Source: Magnaporthiopsis rhizophila | Lineage: Eukaryota; Ascomycota; Sordariomycetes; Magnaporthales; Magnaporthaceae | Direction of reading: 5' to 3' | DNA: 64,000 nucleotides | NCBI GenBank assembly: GCA_003049465.1 | Contig: PYSS01000130.1 | Coordinates: 44,177 to 108,176, forward strand | Shown: in pieces, positions 1 through 13,205 of the stretch | Layout: each line of letters starts with the position of its first letter | How positions within the stretch are numbered: position 1 is the stretch's first letter | Notes under the pieces: model-generated | What the model saw: the letters and a program-made list of their open reading frames with translations, nothing else | Databases searched by the model: none | Told to the model about the DNA's origin: nothing | Translations under genes and position numbers: made by a program

Positions 1-353
1 ATTACGGGAAAAATATGCACCAAGCACAGTATTAAAAAAACGATCCATTCTTATACCAGCAAAATTATATAATTAATAAGGATTATAAAAACCTGGCGGT
101 AAACAGCCCAAAGTATACAAAAATTTTCTGGGCAAAATATTTATATTATGCTTATAATAATCACCTGCCCAAAAAGCTAAAAAATAACTGGTTTTTAATA
201 AGGAACAGCAAAAAGCCCCGAAACCTGCCAAAACAGGAATAGTAACTGCCAAAATAACAAATTATATCACAAAACTGCATTAAAAAAATAATAATATTCG
301 CCCCAGCACCCTATTATCCTATAATATGCATAACAAAATTATTATTGCATTAT
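1..353. other. AT-rich sequence left of the complete LTR element
   Basis: Very AT-rich, with no open frame worth calling and stops in all frames. It ends in the pentamer ATTAT (349-353), which is repeated immediately right of the complete element at 7630-7634. It may therefore be the left half of the element whose right half starts at 7630. I could not align it convincingly to the corresponding part of the other copies, so its identity stays open. Confidence 0.4.
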
Positions 354-811
354 TGTTACAAACGGTTCTCTGCTTTTAGGGTAGGGTACGCTAGGAGAGG
401 TATTGAGCAGTACGGTTTCCACAAGGTCGCCTTGTGCTGGGAATTGGGGTAGTAACAAAGGTCTCGATTGCTTGCCCAAGGGGGTGCCTTGGAGCTAATT
501 TAGGTTAATTAATACCGAAACCTTAGTCAAAGCTATTTAATACAATAAGAAATCCTTTTTTATATACCCGTAAATTTTTATACCATATTTGTGTTATATT
601 TGTTATATTTATAGCAAATATATTATTGTGCTATGTTTGTTATGTTTATAGCAGATATATTATTATGTTTAGGTAAGTGTTTGATCACGTGATTTTTTAT
701 TTACCCTGGTTTTAATTATATAACCTTTGGTTTTTTACGATTGCAGGGTAAAGGTATATTGCTAGGGGTTAGCCCCAACCCTTTTGTCCCCTGCCAGTTA
801 TGGTTGTAACA
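354..811 (-). repeat. 3' LTR of the complete element
   Basis: 458 bp, starting TGTTACAAACGG and ending TGTAACA. It is the same length as the partner at 7172-7629 and is the less mutated of the two: it keeps, for example, the GGGTAGGGTACGC stretch near 375-390, which is AT-shifted in the partner. Confidence 0.9.
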
Positions 812-3800
812 TCAGATTTCCCTTTTTAGGCCAAATTCTTTTGGTTATACCTATAGCCCTGTTTTTTTTGCTAGTGGTAAATTTTTTTTTCCTTTATTAT
901 TTTCCTTTTTTTTTTTTCTAACAAAATGTTTGGTTAGGTGCAAAAGCATAAATCGGCGTTTTTGATTATTTATTGGGATAATTTTTTTGCTTTTATTATT
1001 TTATCCCCCGTTATTATGCCTTTTTGTTTTAATTATAAAGCTAACGGTTTTATTTAATGCAATGCGTTTTTTTGCAACCGATTGCATTATGAACGGTGCA
1101 TTTGTTTTGGTTATTTTCGTTGCAATGTTCTGGGCCCGTTGCCCAAATATCTTTTTACTTATAGCATTTAATATGCCCGGGTGGAGAAAAAGCTAAAAGC
1201 CGCAAAAAAAAAATATCGGTCGGTAAATGCAAAAATCGAGCATTTTTGCAAACAAAAAAAACAGTGGTATAAAAAATTAACCTGTGCAATTTGTTACAGG
1301 ATTAGCAGCATTAAGGAGCTGGAGCAGGTTAAATAAAAAAAGGCCAAAAAGGCGGCCATATAGGCCCTTATTGTGCTTTTAAATTTGCTGGTTTCCGATT
1401 TTCCTCTGTTATTTCCGAGCTGGGCCGATTATAAGATTAATCCTAATTTTAATCTGTTAGCCCTGCTTTAACCAGGTGAGTTATTTTGGTACGGGCGTTT
1501 CAAGCCGAAATCCGAGTTTTGGCACTGGTATTAATTTTTTTCCAAGGGCTTTTTGCCGGTACTTTTTAAAAATTTTTGGCGCACTTTTTAGGTTTATTTT
1601 TTTTCCTAAATGCTTTTTTTAATTCCGTACCCTGCTTATTTAACCAAATAATATTTGGTTCTGTTAATAATATTTTTGTTCAGGATTTTTTCGATTTTGT
1701 ATTTTTATTTTGGATCGATTTTTATTAATTTGTTATTTTTAAACCCTAATGGTACTGGTTTAAATAAACCAATATAAAAATTGGGTGGTTTTTTATGGTT
1801 GGTGGTAATTAAAATTCGTAATTAATATCGGATATCTTTTTTAGGATTTTAAACGGTTCTAATTTTTTGTGGTTTAATTTGTTGCTTAATTGTTTTATTT
1901 TAATATTGTATCAAAAAAGATAAACGTTATTTCTTTTTTTAAAGGTTGGTTTTTCGATCCTTTTTTTATTGGTTTGTATAAATATGCATTATTGCAATTT
2001 TTTTAGTTTTGCCTGGAGGTTTTTGTATAGTTTGGTAAATTTTTTCACCTGTATTTTTGTTATTAAAGTATATGGTTCTGCCCTGGGTTTTTTATATACC
2101 GTAAATATATACCTGTAATTTGTATAAAACGGTATAATTCCTGTATTTTTGTGCATTAAATTGTTATACGCAAACTAAGCTATAAAAAATAATTATACCC
2201 AGTTATTTTATTTACAATTAATAAAATAATATAAATATTATTTTATGGTTTGATTTGTTTGTTTTATTTATTTATCTGTTTAAAAATAATAAGCTATAAA
2301 AAAGGCATGTTTTGTGCTTAGGCTTACCGTAAACTGTTTTTAAAATTTGCTATTAAATAGCTTATTTCGGTTTAAAATTATACAATTCGGCGTTTTATAT
2401 TTTGCAATTATATTTTGGATAAAAATATAAACTAAATTTATAACTTTTATATTTTTTTAAATAATAGGTATATGGTATATTTGGTAAATTGCTTAATTAT
2501 TATCATAATATTATTATATTGGATATTTATAAAGGGTTTTTTTGATTTGGATAGCCCCGTAACAAAGTTTGCCGTAACTTTTTGCCATATTTTGCTAAAT
2601 ATTGGCAAAAATTGCAATAATTTATAAGGTTTATATTTATTAGTTTTATTTTTTGCACAATTTTTGCAATTTTTAATTACATTTTATATTTTGGCATAAA
2701 TTTTTACAAATTTATGGTATTGTTAAAACTTTTTCCAAATTTTAATAATCCCCTGGTATTTATTAATTATTTGGTTATAAATTTATTGGATTTTTTCTGG
2801 GGTTTATTTTTTTTGCCGGGTTATTTTGGCCAATGTTTGCTGTGCCAAAATCAGGGATCCGTTTGGTTTTTTGGCCAAAATTGCGCGTATTTCTGGTGGT
2901 GTATCTACCTAATGATTTAATTAATAGTTTAAAGCATTTGTTTGGCTGTTTTTTGATCCTTTTTTAATTTTAATTCAAAAATTATAGTTTTAAAAAAACT
3001 GGTTTTATTGGATTTATCTTTTGTTTAATATTTAGCTAATAATAAATTGTCACAGGTTTTTGTGGTTAATATATATTATAATTTGATAGTTGGTTTTATA
3101 CAAATATATTTTTTATTTTTTTAAAGCTTTAATAATAATAAAAAGCTTTTTATTATGGATTTGGTAATTTAGTTTAGGTCTATTTAATTTTGCAAAAAAA
3201 ATGCGCAAAAGTGCAATTTTTTTTGATCGTTTCGCTATTTTAGCTATTTTTTAATAGTAAAGTTCGATGCATTAATTTTAACCTTGAAGGATTTTTCTGG
3301 ATTTGGTATTGCCAATACCGATATTTGGATAATAATTTTTTTTAGCAAATCGAAAATTATTTATTTTTATATTCCCTAATAAAACTGGGTATTATTTTTG
3401 GTAAAATCTGTAAATAATATAACTTTTTTATTAAAATTTCGGATAAATTTTTGGTAAAAGTTTAAAAATTCCAAAAAGCCTCGTATTTTTTTAATTATGG
3501 TAAATATAGGCCAGTTTTTTACCGCCTGTACCTTTTTAGGTTTTATCCGAACTTTTTTTTGCTTAATAATAAATTTGAGGAAAATTATTTTTAAAAAATG
3601 CCATATATATTTATTTGGGTTAACCAAAAGCTTTATATTTTGCAGCTTTTGTAATATTTTGTGCATATATTATTTGTATTTTTTTAGTATATTCGAAAAA
3701 ATCAAAATATTATCCAGGTATATAAGGGCAAAAATATTGAAATATTTTTGTAATATATGGTTGATTATTTGTTAGAACGTGGCTGGTGCATTGGTAAATT

Positions 3801-6800
3801 CGAAAATTATTATTAATAATTTGAAAATTTCGAGTTTGGTTCGAAAAGCAGTTTTTTATTTGTTACCCTTTTTAATTTTTAACAGGCCGTAAGTTTTGTA
3901 TAAATTTAGGGTTATAAATTACCAATTTTTTCCAAACTTATTTTTAAGCTTGTTAATTAAGGGTAAAGGATATCGATCTTTTATTATTTTTTGATTTAAC
4001 GAACAGTAATCGATATATATCCGTTTTTCCCTATTTTTTTTGGAAATAAACAAAATTTTATATCCCATAGGGAAATTAAAAGGTTTGGTAAGTTCTTTTT
4101 TGATTTTTTTTTTTAACTATTCTTATAGCAGCTTTTTTTGCCGAGGGTTTAATTAATACAGTTTTTGGTACTTAAGCTATGCTTCCGGTTTAAGCTTAAT
4201 TTTATAATTAAACGGTCTGTATTTTGGTAATACCGTTTCCAAATTTTTCTGGAACAGTTTTTAATATTTATAATATTTTTTAGGAACATTTTTAAATTTA
4301 TTTTTAATAATTTTCTGTTTGTTAGGTTCGTTTATATCCGTATTTATTAGCATTTCGATTAATACGGTTTGCCAGGGTTAATTGCTATATTTTGCCGCCA
4401 TTACGGTTATTCTTTCCGGTATCCAATTTTTATTATCCGGGGCCCGTAATTATTGGGTTTTCCTGCTAATTAATAATAATTTTCTTTATTAAATTTGTTC
4501 GGTAATTCAATTTATCAAAAAATTGTATTTTTTAAATTATAAAAAGCCTAAAATTAGGTTTTCCCCTTTTATATTTATAATATTCAGAATTATTTTGCAA
4601 ATTTTTCCCAGGAATCAAAATTTAAAATAATTAGTTTTAATATTAATTTTTCCTTTATTAAATATAATTGGCTCCTATTTTATTATTATAAAATTATATG
4701 GCTTTTTTTTTAATATATTAAAATGCTATATTTTTTTACCGTTTATAGTGAAAAATAATTTTTTTAGGCTTTATAATCGATTATAATTTTTATTTTTCGC
4801 TTTTTCCAGTATATTATTATCCTGATATATTTGTACTGGTTATTAATTATTATTACTAAAATTTTTATTAATTATTATCGTTTTACCCGTGCCTTTTTTT
4901 CGGGTAAACCCCCTAGTTTTTTATTTGGGGTGCCCTTTTCCGGTCCCCGGTTACCCTTATTAAACAAACAAACCCGTCCGTCCAGGTTTGCGCTTTTTTT
5001 TTCATATAAATTTTGCATTCCGGCTTTCCGCATATCCAGTATATAAAAATTCCTACCATGCATATTATAAAATATGCTAGCAATAGTTTAAAAATTGCTG
5101 CAAAATTTTTGTAACCCATTTTTGCCATTCACCATTTCGGAAACTGGTATTTTTATTATAGGTATCGTACTGATCCTTTTCCTTTTTTTCGTGAGAAAAA
5201 ATTGTGCTTTAGCTTTTTAGCCATATGCTATTTACAGTTATCGTATAAATATTTAGCCTAAAAAAGTTTATTATAATAGCCCGTTTTGGGATCCATATTT
5301 TTATAATTTAACATATATAATTGCGCTAGCTGCTGGTCCAAATTCGGGATTTTTTTAAATAATGCCCCGTAATAGGTAATTAACTGGTTATTCTTTAACT
5401 AATCCAGGGCTTTTTTATTATTATTTTGCGCTGGTTTTTTGCGCATCAAACCGCCGATAGGTTTAGGCTAATCCCAAAACCACTAATTTGCTTTTAAAAA
5501 CCTAAATAAAATATATGCCTTTCGTATTTTTTTTTTAATTATAAAGGATTATTTTCCTATATTAATCAATTATTAGCTAAATTTTTGCTGGAATTTTTTA
5601 AAATTAATAATATATTATTTTTTGTTAGGTTTTTTATTATTAAGGTCCATTTTTATAATTTTCCAAAATTTGATCAGGTTTAGCTTTTTTTTTGGGCTTG
5701 TAACAAATGCATTTGGCCCAAAGATTATTCTATTTTTATATTTATATTCGTGTTTTTTTCGGAATCGTTAACCGAGGTGTTCGATATATTTTTGTTTTAG
5801 GCTAACTTTTCGAGCTTCCTGTTTTGTTTAGCAAATTCCTCCATTATTGGCATATAATTGCTGCAGTATTTAATTTTCTTAAGTTTTTTCGAAATTTGAG
5901 CCGTTGCACTGTTCTTTTTTTCGAACGTTATAAGGTTGGTGGTTACCCTAATCTTTTTTTTGTTACCGACCCGGGATTAATTAACCCGTTGTATTACAGC
6001 AATTTATCGTTTAAGATAGTACCCTGTGGCATTTTTATCGGAGCGGTAGACCGTACAGTTTTTATCGAAATAATAAATCCAGCTGAATAACGCTTCGGGG
6101 CATAGGCTTCTTTTTATTTTTTGTGCTGCCCCAGGTAAGGTTAGGGTTATGGGTTTATAATTTTTTGATGCATTTTTTCGGCAAAGGATAGCCGTTTATC
6201 GGTTTTTTTATAGGCAATCTTTTTTAATATATTTTTTTTTCCTATATTTAAAGCATTTTCCGTTCTTTGGGTTTTTGAACCTAATATATTTTTATTTTTT
6301 TTGCTGGTATATAGCTTTAGTGCTAAAATTTATAAGTCCAGGATATATATTATAAGCAATAAATTATTGCTATTTTGCTTTTTTTTAATTAGTTTTGTTA
6401 TTTTGCGCTATTGGTTTGGCTTGCTGGGCTTTTTTTTTTAAAGCATTATTTGTATAGTTTATTACTGATACAAATAGCTATAATAATATAATTAACAAAA
6501 TTTTCAGATTATTTTTGCTTAAATAATTTATTTTTCATATTATTTTTTAACCTTTGGTAAAGCTGGGTTATTTTAATATTTTCCGTTCAGTTAAATTTAT
6601 TAACCAATTATTAAAATTTGGAGATATAAATTAATACGGGGCCTTTTCGCCAAAACTGGAGCAATTTCCTTTTAGCCACCCGTTTTTTATCGACCTGTTC
6701 GAAAACCTTAGCAACCTTTTTTCCGAATTTTTCGAAATTGGCAAATACCAGCTTAATTTTTTTTTTGGATTTATTGTGCTTTTTTAGGTAATCGGACCAA

Positions 6801-7171
6801 ATAGGTTCGAACTAATCTTTAACCTTACCATTTAGGCGCGTGGCTATATAGGCAATTTTTTATTTTTCCCGTTAAAAATGGTTTTAATAAAACAGAAAGT
6901 ATTTTTTGCATTTGATTAAAAACATTTTGATTTTATTTTTTTTCCTATTGTACTTATCAGGCAAAAAAAATTTGTAAAATTTAACGGTAATATAAGGTTT
7001 GGCCTGAGCTTTTTTAAATTTTTCGATTTTTGCAATAAATGTTTATATAGCTGCCGAGGGGTTGCTGTATAATTTGCCGGCAATAATAATATTTTTGGGT
7101 TTTTTGCCTGCGATTAATATAATTATTACTGCTTGTTACCTTCGGTAGGTACTAAACAGGATCAATCAAAA

Positions 7172-7629
7172 TATTACAAACGGTTTTTTGCTTTTAGGGT
7201 AAAATATGTTAGGAAAGGTATTAAGCAGTACAATTTTCACAAAATTGCTTTATGCTGGGAATTAGGGTAGTAATAAAGGTTTCGATTGCTTGCCCAAAAG
7301 GGTGCCTTGGAGCTAATTTAGGTTAATTAATACCGAAGCCTTAGTTAAAGTTATTTAATACAATAAAAAACCCTTTTTTATATACCCGTAAATTTCCATA
7401 CCATATTTGTGCTATATTTGTTATATTTATAGCGAATATATTACTGTGCTATGTTTGCTATGTTTATAATAGATATATTACTATGCTTAGGTAAATATTT
7501 GATCACGTGATGTTTTATTTACCCTGGTTTTAGTTATGCAACCCTTGGTTCCCCACAATTGCGGGGTAAAAGCATATCGCTGGGGGTTAGCCCCAGCCCT
7601 TTTGTCCCCTGCCAGTTGTGGTCGTAACA
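7172..7629 (-). repeat. 5' LTR of the complete element
   Basis: 458 bp. Its terminus reads TATTACA where the partner has TGTTACA (a G to A change), and it ends CGTAACA. It is followed at once by the ATTAT target duplication. Internal differences from the other LTR that I checked are transitions only. Confidence 0.9.
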
Positions 7630-10600
7630 ATTATATTTACAAAAAGCCAAAATACAAATGCTATACCGAAAAAAAGGCCAAAAATCGGCAAACTGGACAA
7701 CTTTACCCCAATTACCAGTACAAGCCAAAAAATTAAAGTATTTTACCGGAATAAGGGCTTAATATAAATAAAAAAAAACAAATTAAAAAAATCCTAACAA
7801 AAATCATAATAAATTATCCATTTTATATCCAAAAAATGGTTAAATAACAAAAATAATAATTGATAATAATGGTTATTTGCAAATTTAACAAAAATTATAT
7901 TGCATTAAAAACGGTAATAAAATATAACATACCAATATGCCGAAAATAACAGTTATACAGTTTCGGAACCGTAAAAAAAAACCAATTATTTATAACAGTA
8001 AAATAATTAATTCAGAAATAAATCAATTCAGGTTTAAAATTTCGGGAAAAATTTGCAAAATTACCCTGAATATTATAAATATAAAATAAAAAACCTAATT
8101 TTGGATCTCCCCTGGTTTAAAAAATTTAATTCCCTAATAAATTAGGTTTTGGAGGAAATTTAATAAAAAAAGTTATTATCGGAAAACAAAAAAGCTTAAT
8201 AGCCACAGGCCCCGAACCATAAAAAATAAAAACCAAACAGGGTTATTATAATAATAGCAAAATTTGGCAATTAACCCTAACAAATTGTACCGATAGATTT
8301 GCACCTATCAGGTAATGTTAGCTTTAATAGCAAAAAATCCCAAAAATAAAAGATAAATTATAAAAAAAAAAACAACCAGAATTATAACCTAAAAAAAAGC
8401 ATAACTAAAATTAATAACCAAAAAATAAAAATAATAAAAAATTGCAACCAGAATTATAATTAACCCGATAAATAGGTATATTAATATTTAAGAAATATTT
8501 CCGAAAAGTATTATCGGTATTGGAAATTGTTCCAAAAAAACCTGGGAACAGGATTTCCAAAATATAAATTATTCAATTATAAAATTAAATTTAAACCAGA
8601 AATATAACTTAATTACCAAAAATTGTACCGGTTAAATCCCAAATAATAAAGGCTATTGCAAAAATAATTTGCAAAAAACCTGGAACAAAATATTATCCAA
8701 CCTTTGGATTTCCCTATAGGATACAAAATATTATTTATTCCTAAAAAGGATAGAAAAAAACGGATATATATCAATTATTATCCGTTAAATAAAATTATAA
8801 TAAAAAACCGATATTTTTTGCCTTTTATCGATAAGTTATAAAATAAGTTTGATAAAGCCAAATAATTTACAGCTTTAAATTTATACAAGGCATATAGCCT
8901 GTTAAAAATCAAAAAAGGAAATAAATAAAAAACTGCCTTTTAAACCCAGTTAAAAATATATAAATTATTAATAATAACCTTTAGGTTTATTAATGTACCA
9001 GCTATATTCCAGCGAATAATTAACCATATATTACAAAAATGCCTAAATATTTATGCATTTATTTACCTAAATAATATTTTAATTTTTTCAAAAATGCTAA
9101 AAAAATACAAAAAGCATATATATAAAGTTTTGCAAAAATTGCAAAATGCAAAACTTTTAATTAAGCCCGAAAAATGCATATAGCATATATAAAAAATTAT
9201 TTTCCTAAAATATATGATTATACCGGGTTAGGTACAGATAAAACCAAAAAAGGTGCAAATAATAAAAAAATAACCCAAACTTATTAATATTAAAAAAATA
9301 CAAAACTTTTTAAAATTAAAACTAATATATTAAATTTTATAATTAGGGCTTAATTTGGCCAATAAAATAATAATAAAAAATTACACCCTTATATTTTTTT
9401 ATTATATAAATTTAATAAACCAAAATTAAATTATCCAATTTATAACAAAAAATTTATAATTATTATTCGAGCATTAAAAAAATAAAAAATATATTTGTGC
9501 CAAACAAATTATTAAATTATAATTTATACGGATTATAAAAACCTGGCACATTTTATTATTTGCTAAATAATAAATAAATAATAAATCTGGTAAAATCAGT
9601 TTTTCCAGGATTATAATTTTAGGATTAAGTATAAAAAAGGATCGAAAAACGGCCAAATAAATACTTTAAACCGCCAACCGGATTATAAGGATAAAATACC
9701 ACCAAAAATATATATAATCCTAATATAAAAACCAAACGGATCTTTAATTTTAATATAATAAATATTAATAAAAATTACACCCCAAAAAAAAATAAACTCC
9801 GGAAAAAATTTAACAAATCCATGGCCGGTTAGTATATAGATACCAAAAAATTACAAAAACCTGAAAAAATTTTTAGCAGTATTATAAATTTATAAAAACC
9901 CGCGCCAAAATATAAAAAGCAATTAAAAAATTATAAAAGCTGCACAAAAAACAAAATAAACAAATACAAACTTTACGAATTACTCCAGCCTTTGCTAATA
10001 TTTAGCAAGGCTTGGCAAAAAGTTATAGCAAATTTTATTACAGGATTATCCAAATTAAAAAAACCTTTTATAAATGTTCAATATAATAATATTATAATAA
10101 TAATTGACCAATTTACCAAATATACCATATATTTACCGTTTAAAAAAATGCAAAAACCATAAAATTAATTTATACCTTTATTTAAAACATAATTGCAAAA
10201 TACAAAATATTAAAATGTATAATTACGGATCAAAACAAATTATTTAATAACAAATTTTAAAAATAACTTATAACCAGCCTAAATGCAAAACATACCTTTT
10301 TTATAATATATTATTTTTAAATAAATAAATAAATAAAATAAACAAACCAAATTATAAAACAATATTTATATTATTTTATTAATTATAAATAAAATAACTG
10401 GGTATAATTATTCCTTATAATATAATTTGTATATAACAATTTAATATACAAAAATATAAAAATTATACCGTTTTATATAAATTACAAATTTATATTTACA
10501 ATATACAAAAAACCTAAAGCAAAATCATATACCCTAACAGCAAAAAATACAAATAAAAAAAATTTACCAAACTGTATAAAAATTTTCAGGCAAAACTAAA

Positions 10601-12248
10601 AAAATTATAATATTGCATATTTAAACAAACTAATAAAAAAAGGATCAAAAAACCAACCTTTAAAAAAAAATAACATTTATCTTTTTTAATATAATATCAA
10701 AATAAAATGTTTAAATAACAAATTAAATTATAAAAAATTGGGACCGTTCAAAATTTTAAAAAAGATTTCCAACGTTAATTATAAACTTTAATTGCCACCA
10801 ACCATAAAAAACCACCCGGTTTTTTGTATTAATTTGTTTAAACCAGCACCACCCGAATTTAAAAGCAACAAATTAATAAAAATTAATCCAAAATAAAAAT
10901 ATAAAATTAAAAAAATCTTAAATAAAAATATTATTAATAAAATTAAATATTATTTGGTTAAATAAGCAGGGTATATAATCAAAAAAAGCATATAAAAAAA
11001 AACAAACCTAAAAGGTGCACCAGAAACTTTTAAAAAGTACCGGCAAAAAACCCTTGGTAAAAAATTAATATCAGTGCCAAAACTCGGATTTCGGCTTAAA
11101 ACACCCATACCGGAATAATTTACCTGGTTGGAGCAAAGCCAATAGGTTAGGATTAACCCCATAATTAGCCCAGCTCGGAAATAACAAAGGAAAATCGGGG
11201 ATTAGCAAATCGGAAGGTGCAACAAAGGCCTGTATAGCCGCCTTTTTGGCCTCCTCCTGCTTAACCCGTTCCAGTTTTTTAATACTGCTAATCCTGCGGC
11301 AAATTGCACAGGTTAACTTTTTACGCCACTGTTTTTTTTATTTGTAAAACGCTCGATTTTTGCATTAACCGACCGATACTTTTCTTTTGCGGCCTTTAGC
11401 TCCTTTTTTATATAAGCGTGCTAGGTATTATAAATAAAAAGGTGCTTGGGAAACAGGCCCAAAACGTTACAGCAAAAACGCTTAAAACAAACGCACCGGT
11501 CATAATACGAGCAATTGCGCAAGGATATATCATAATGGGAAAAATTATCGGCCTTACAGTTGGAACAAAAAGGCATAATAAAATAAATAAAATAATAAAA
11601 ACCAAAAGGTTATCCCGGCAAATAATCGAAAATATTGGTTTATGCTTTTGTATTTTACCGAACATTTTGTTAAAAAAAAACGGATAAAAATTGGTAAGGA
11701 AAAAAAGGCACCTATTATTAACGAAAAAAAAGGGCTACAAATATAACCAAAAAAATTTGGCCTAAAAAAAGGAACCTAATATTACAACCACAGCAGGCAA
11801 AAAATAAAAAGGCTAAAATGAACCCCCCCAGCGGAACACTTTTACCCCGCAGTTATAAAGGCCAAAAGCCGAATAACTAAAGCCAAACTGGTATAAAAAG
11901 TTACGTAATTAGGCATTTATTTAAGCACGGATAATATATTTATTATAAACATAACAAATATAACACAATAATATATTTGCTATAAATATAATAAACATAG
12001 CACAAATATAGTAAAAAAATCTAAAGATATATAAAAAAAAATTTCGTATTATATTGGATAAACCTTAACTGAAACTTCGGCATTAATTAACCTAAATTAG
12101 CTTTAAAACACCCCTTTGGGCAAGCAATAACAAATAACTGTTTTACTGAAACCCCCAAACCTTGTGCAAAGCGACCTTGCAACCCAGTACTGCTTAACAC
12201 CGCCCCTAGCTGCCCTACCCTAGAAGCAGAAGGCCTGTGATTATAACA
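7630..12248 (+). mobile_element. RIP-degraded Ty3/gypsy chromovirus, right part (plus strand)
   Basis: Plus-strand element with reverse transcriptase around 8700-9330; its catalytic box at about 9062-9085 reads YLNN instead of YLDD. RNase H/integrase-like AT-rich sequence follows. A chromodomain relic lies near 10890-11060 (frame with KILNKN, then YYLVK, a stop, AGY). A single 3' LTR ends the element at 11780-12248. Stops occur every few codons. No 5' LTR lies between 7630 and the first coding blocks, consistent with this being the right part of a copy split by the element at 354-7629. Confidence 0.75.
11780..12248 (+). repeat. 3' LTR (469 bp)
   Basis: Starts TATTACAACC (a TGTTACAACC end after G to A change) and ends TATAACA (from TGTAACA). 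It shares the internal block with CCCCGCAGTTATAAAGGCC and the AATTAACCTAAATTAGCT region with the other LTRs, in inverted orientation to those of the element at 354-7629. It is 469 bp, the same length as the LTR at 62204-62672. Confidence 0.8.
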
Positions 12249-12414
12249 CCGGCTATCCCAAATTGGCTAAAAAACCTCCAAACAAAACCGAAACCTAACC
12301 ACCCAAACCAGTATTTTCCAGGGCCGGACCCCGCAAGATCCCACAGTATAGCTTTTTTTCCGAAAGGTTTAAAAAGGGTACAAAATATATAAATTCGAAT
12401 TGGTTATGGTTTAG
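12249..12414. other. Transition sequence between LTR and transposase relic
   Basis: Intermediate GC content; no gene seen. It contains cytosine-rich blocks (ACCTAACCACCCAAACC, GGGCCGGACCCCGC) unlike the retrotransposon interiors, so it probably belongs to the decayed DNA element next to it. Confidence 0.4.
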
Positions 12415-12600
12415 CAAAAAATCAGGCAGTTAAAGGCCGAATTGGAGGTGCAGCGCCCTTATAAAAAGAAAAGGATTATGCCGAACCCGAACCAGGCCTT
12501 TATAAATATACGCCAAATTGCATAAGTAAGGGGTGAAGCTATAAAGGTGGATAAAAGTGCATCTAAAAAAGCAGAAAAATCTGATCAGGAATTAGTATAT
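12415..12600 (+). pseudogene. C-terminal fragment of a pogo/Fot1-type (DDE_1) transposase
   Basis: The plus frame from 12415 reads QKIRQLKAELEVQRPYKK, then KRIMPNPNQAFINIRQIA, then a TAA stop at 12520-12522. The same frame runs on with VRGEAIKVDKSASKKAEK. The pattern of a Leu/Glu-rich coil, a basic KKKR cluster, then NPNxxF...I matches what I know of the C-terminal tails of fungal pogo/Fot1-type transposases. Only the tail is recognisable; the DDE catalytic core is not visible upstream, and no terminal inverted repeat was found. It lies at the left edge of the gene island. Confidence 0.55.
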
Positions 12601-13179
12601 TTTTGCATCATGGTTGGTTAAATAAAGGTAAATATTTGCAATTAAATATACCGGGGTTGGTGGTGCAATAGGCTTTGGCCAGGTGGCCGTCGGGGGGGTG
12701 GCCGACAGGGGGTGCACTGACTTAAAAGGACCCCTTTGCCAAAGATCGAGGGGATTTTAAAACGTTCCCAAAAGGGTACTAAAATACTTTGCGTCCATGA
12801 TAAGAGCATGTCATCATATGTGTATCTTTGAAACCTGACAGAGGTAAAGGACAGTGTCATTTCGGGAAATGATTGAAAGAAGACCGACCCCAAGAGGCCA
12901 TGGAAATCAAGCTCGCGTAGGAGATTCGGATCAGCCTTGTCCTTGGCAGACACCTGTTATCTCATTGACGCAAAGAAGCTAAGGACCTGGTCCGGGCTGA
13001 GGGCTACTTTTCTTTCATAAAAATATTAAAAACAGGTAGTCTTCTTCGCTGTTCAAGCAGGCATAGCTTTTGGAAAATTGATATAAAATGAGATATGAAC
13101 CGGCTACAAGCCTTTCCTCAGCTGGATGTAATGCTTCAGCATTTGCTTTATCTTCGATGACCGCCCTTCCCAGGTGCAA

Positions 13180-13205
13180 AAAACAACAACAACAACAACA
13201 ACAAG
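13180..13205. repeat. (AAC)n microsatellite
   Basis: About eight tandem AAC/ACA units, imperfect at the right end (ACAAGAAC). Simple intergenic repeat. Confidence 0.85.

Larger units (their letters stand above)
354..7629 (-). mobile_element. Complete RIP-degraded Ty3/gypsy LTR retrotransposon (minus strand)
   Basis: A full-length element of 7,276 bp. It is bounded by two 458-bp LTRs (354-811 and 7172-7629), each with TGTTACA...TGTAACA-type inverted ends. A 5-bp target-site duplication, ATTAT, lies at 349-353 and 7630-7634. Coding sense is the minus strand, so the 5' LTR is the right one. The minus strand at 3376-3760 shows reverse-transcriptase blocks (FLNFYQKFIRNF and YLDNILIFS). The second catalytic Asp of YxDD is Asn, and stops are scattered throughout. 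Where I aligned the two LTRs, the differences are C/T and G/A transitions, the pattern of repeat-induced point mutation. The element is inactive. The clean target duplication suggests a simple insertion, probably into the element that continues at 7630. Confidence 0.9.

Noticed and set aside
3497..3775. 92-aa hydrophobic plus-strand frame that looks like a membrane protein
   Set aside because: It is the reverse complement of a RIP-degraded reverse transcriptase. The same happens at 54717-55073 and 58956-59234, where AT-rich antisense gives Phe/Ile/Leu-rich fake membrane proteins.
12642..12953. 103-aa minus-strand frame at the left island edge
   Set aside because: No ATG at its start (GTG), Pro/Arg-rich low-complexity end, no domain or splice support.
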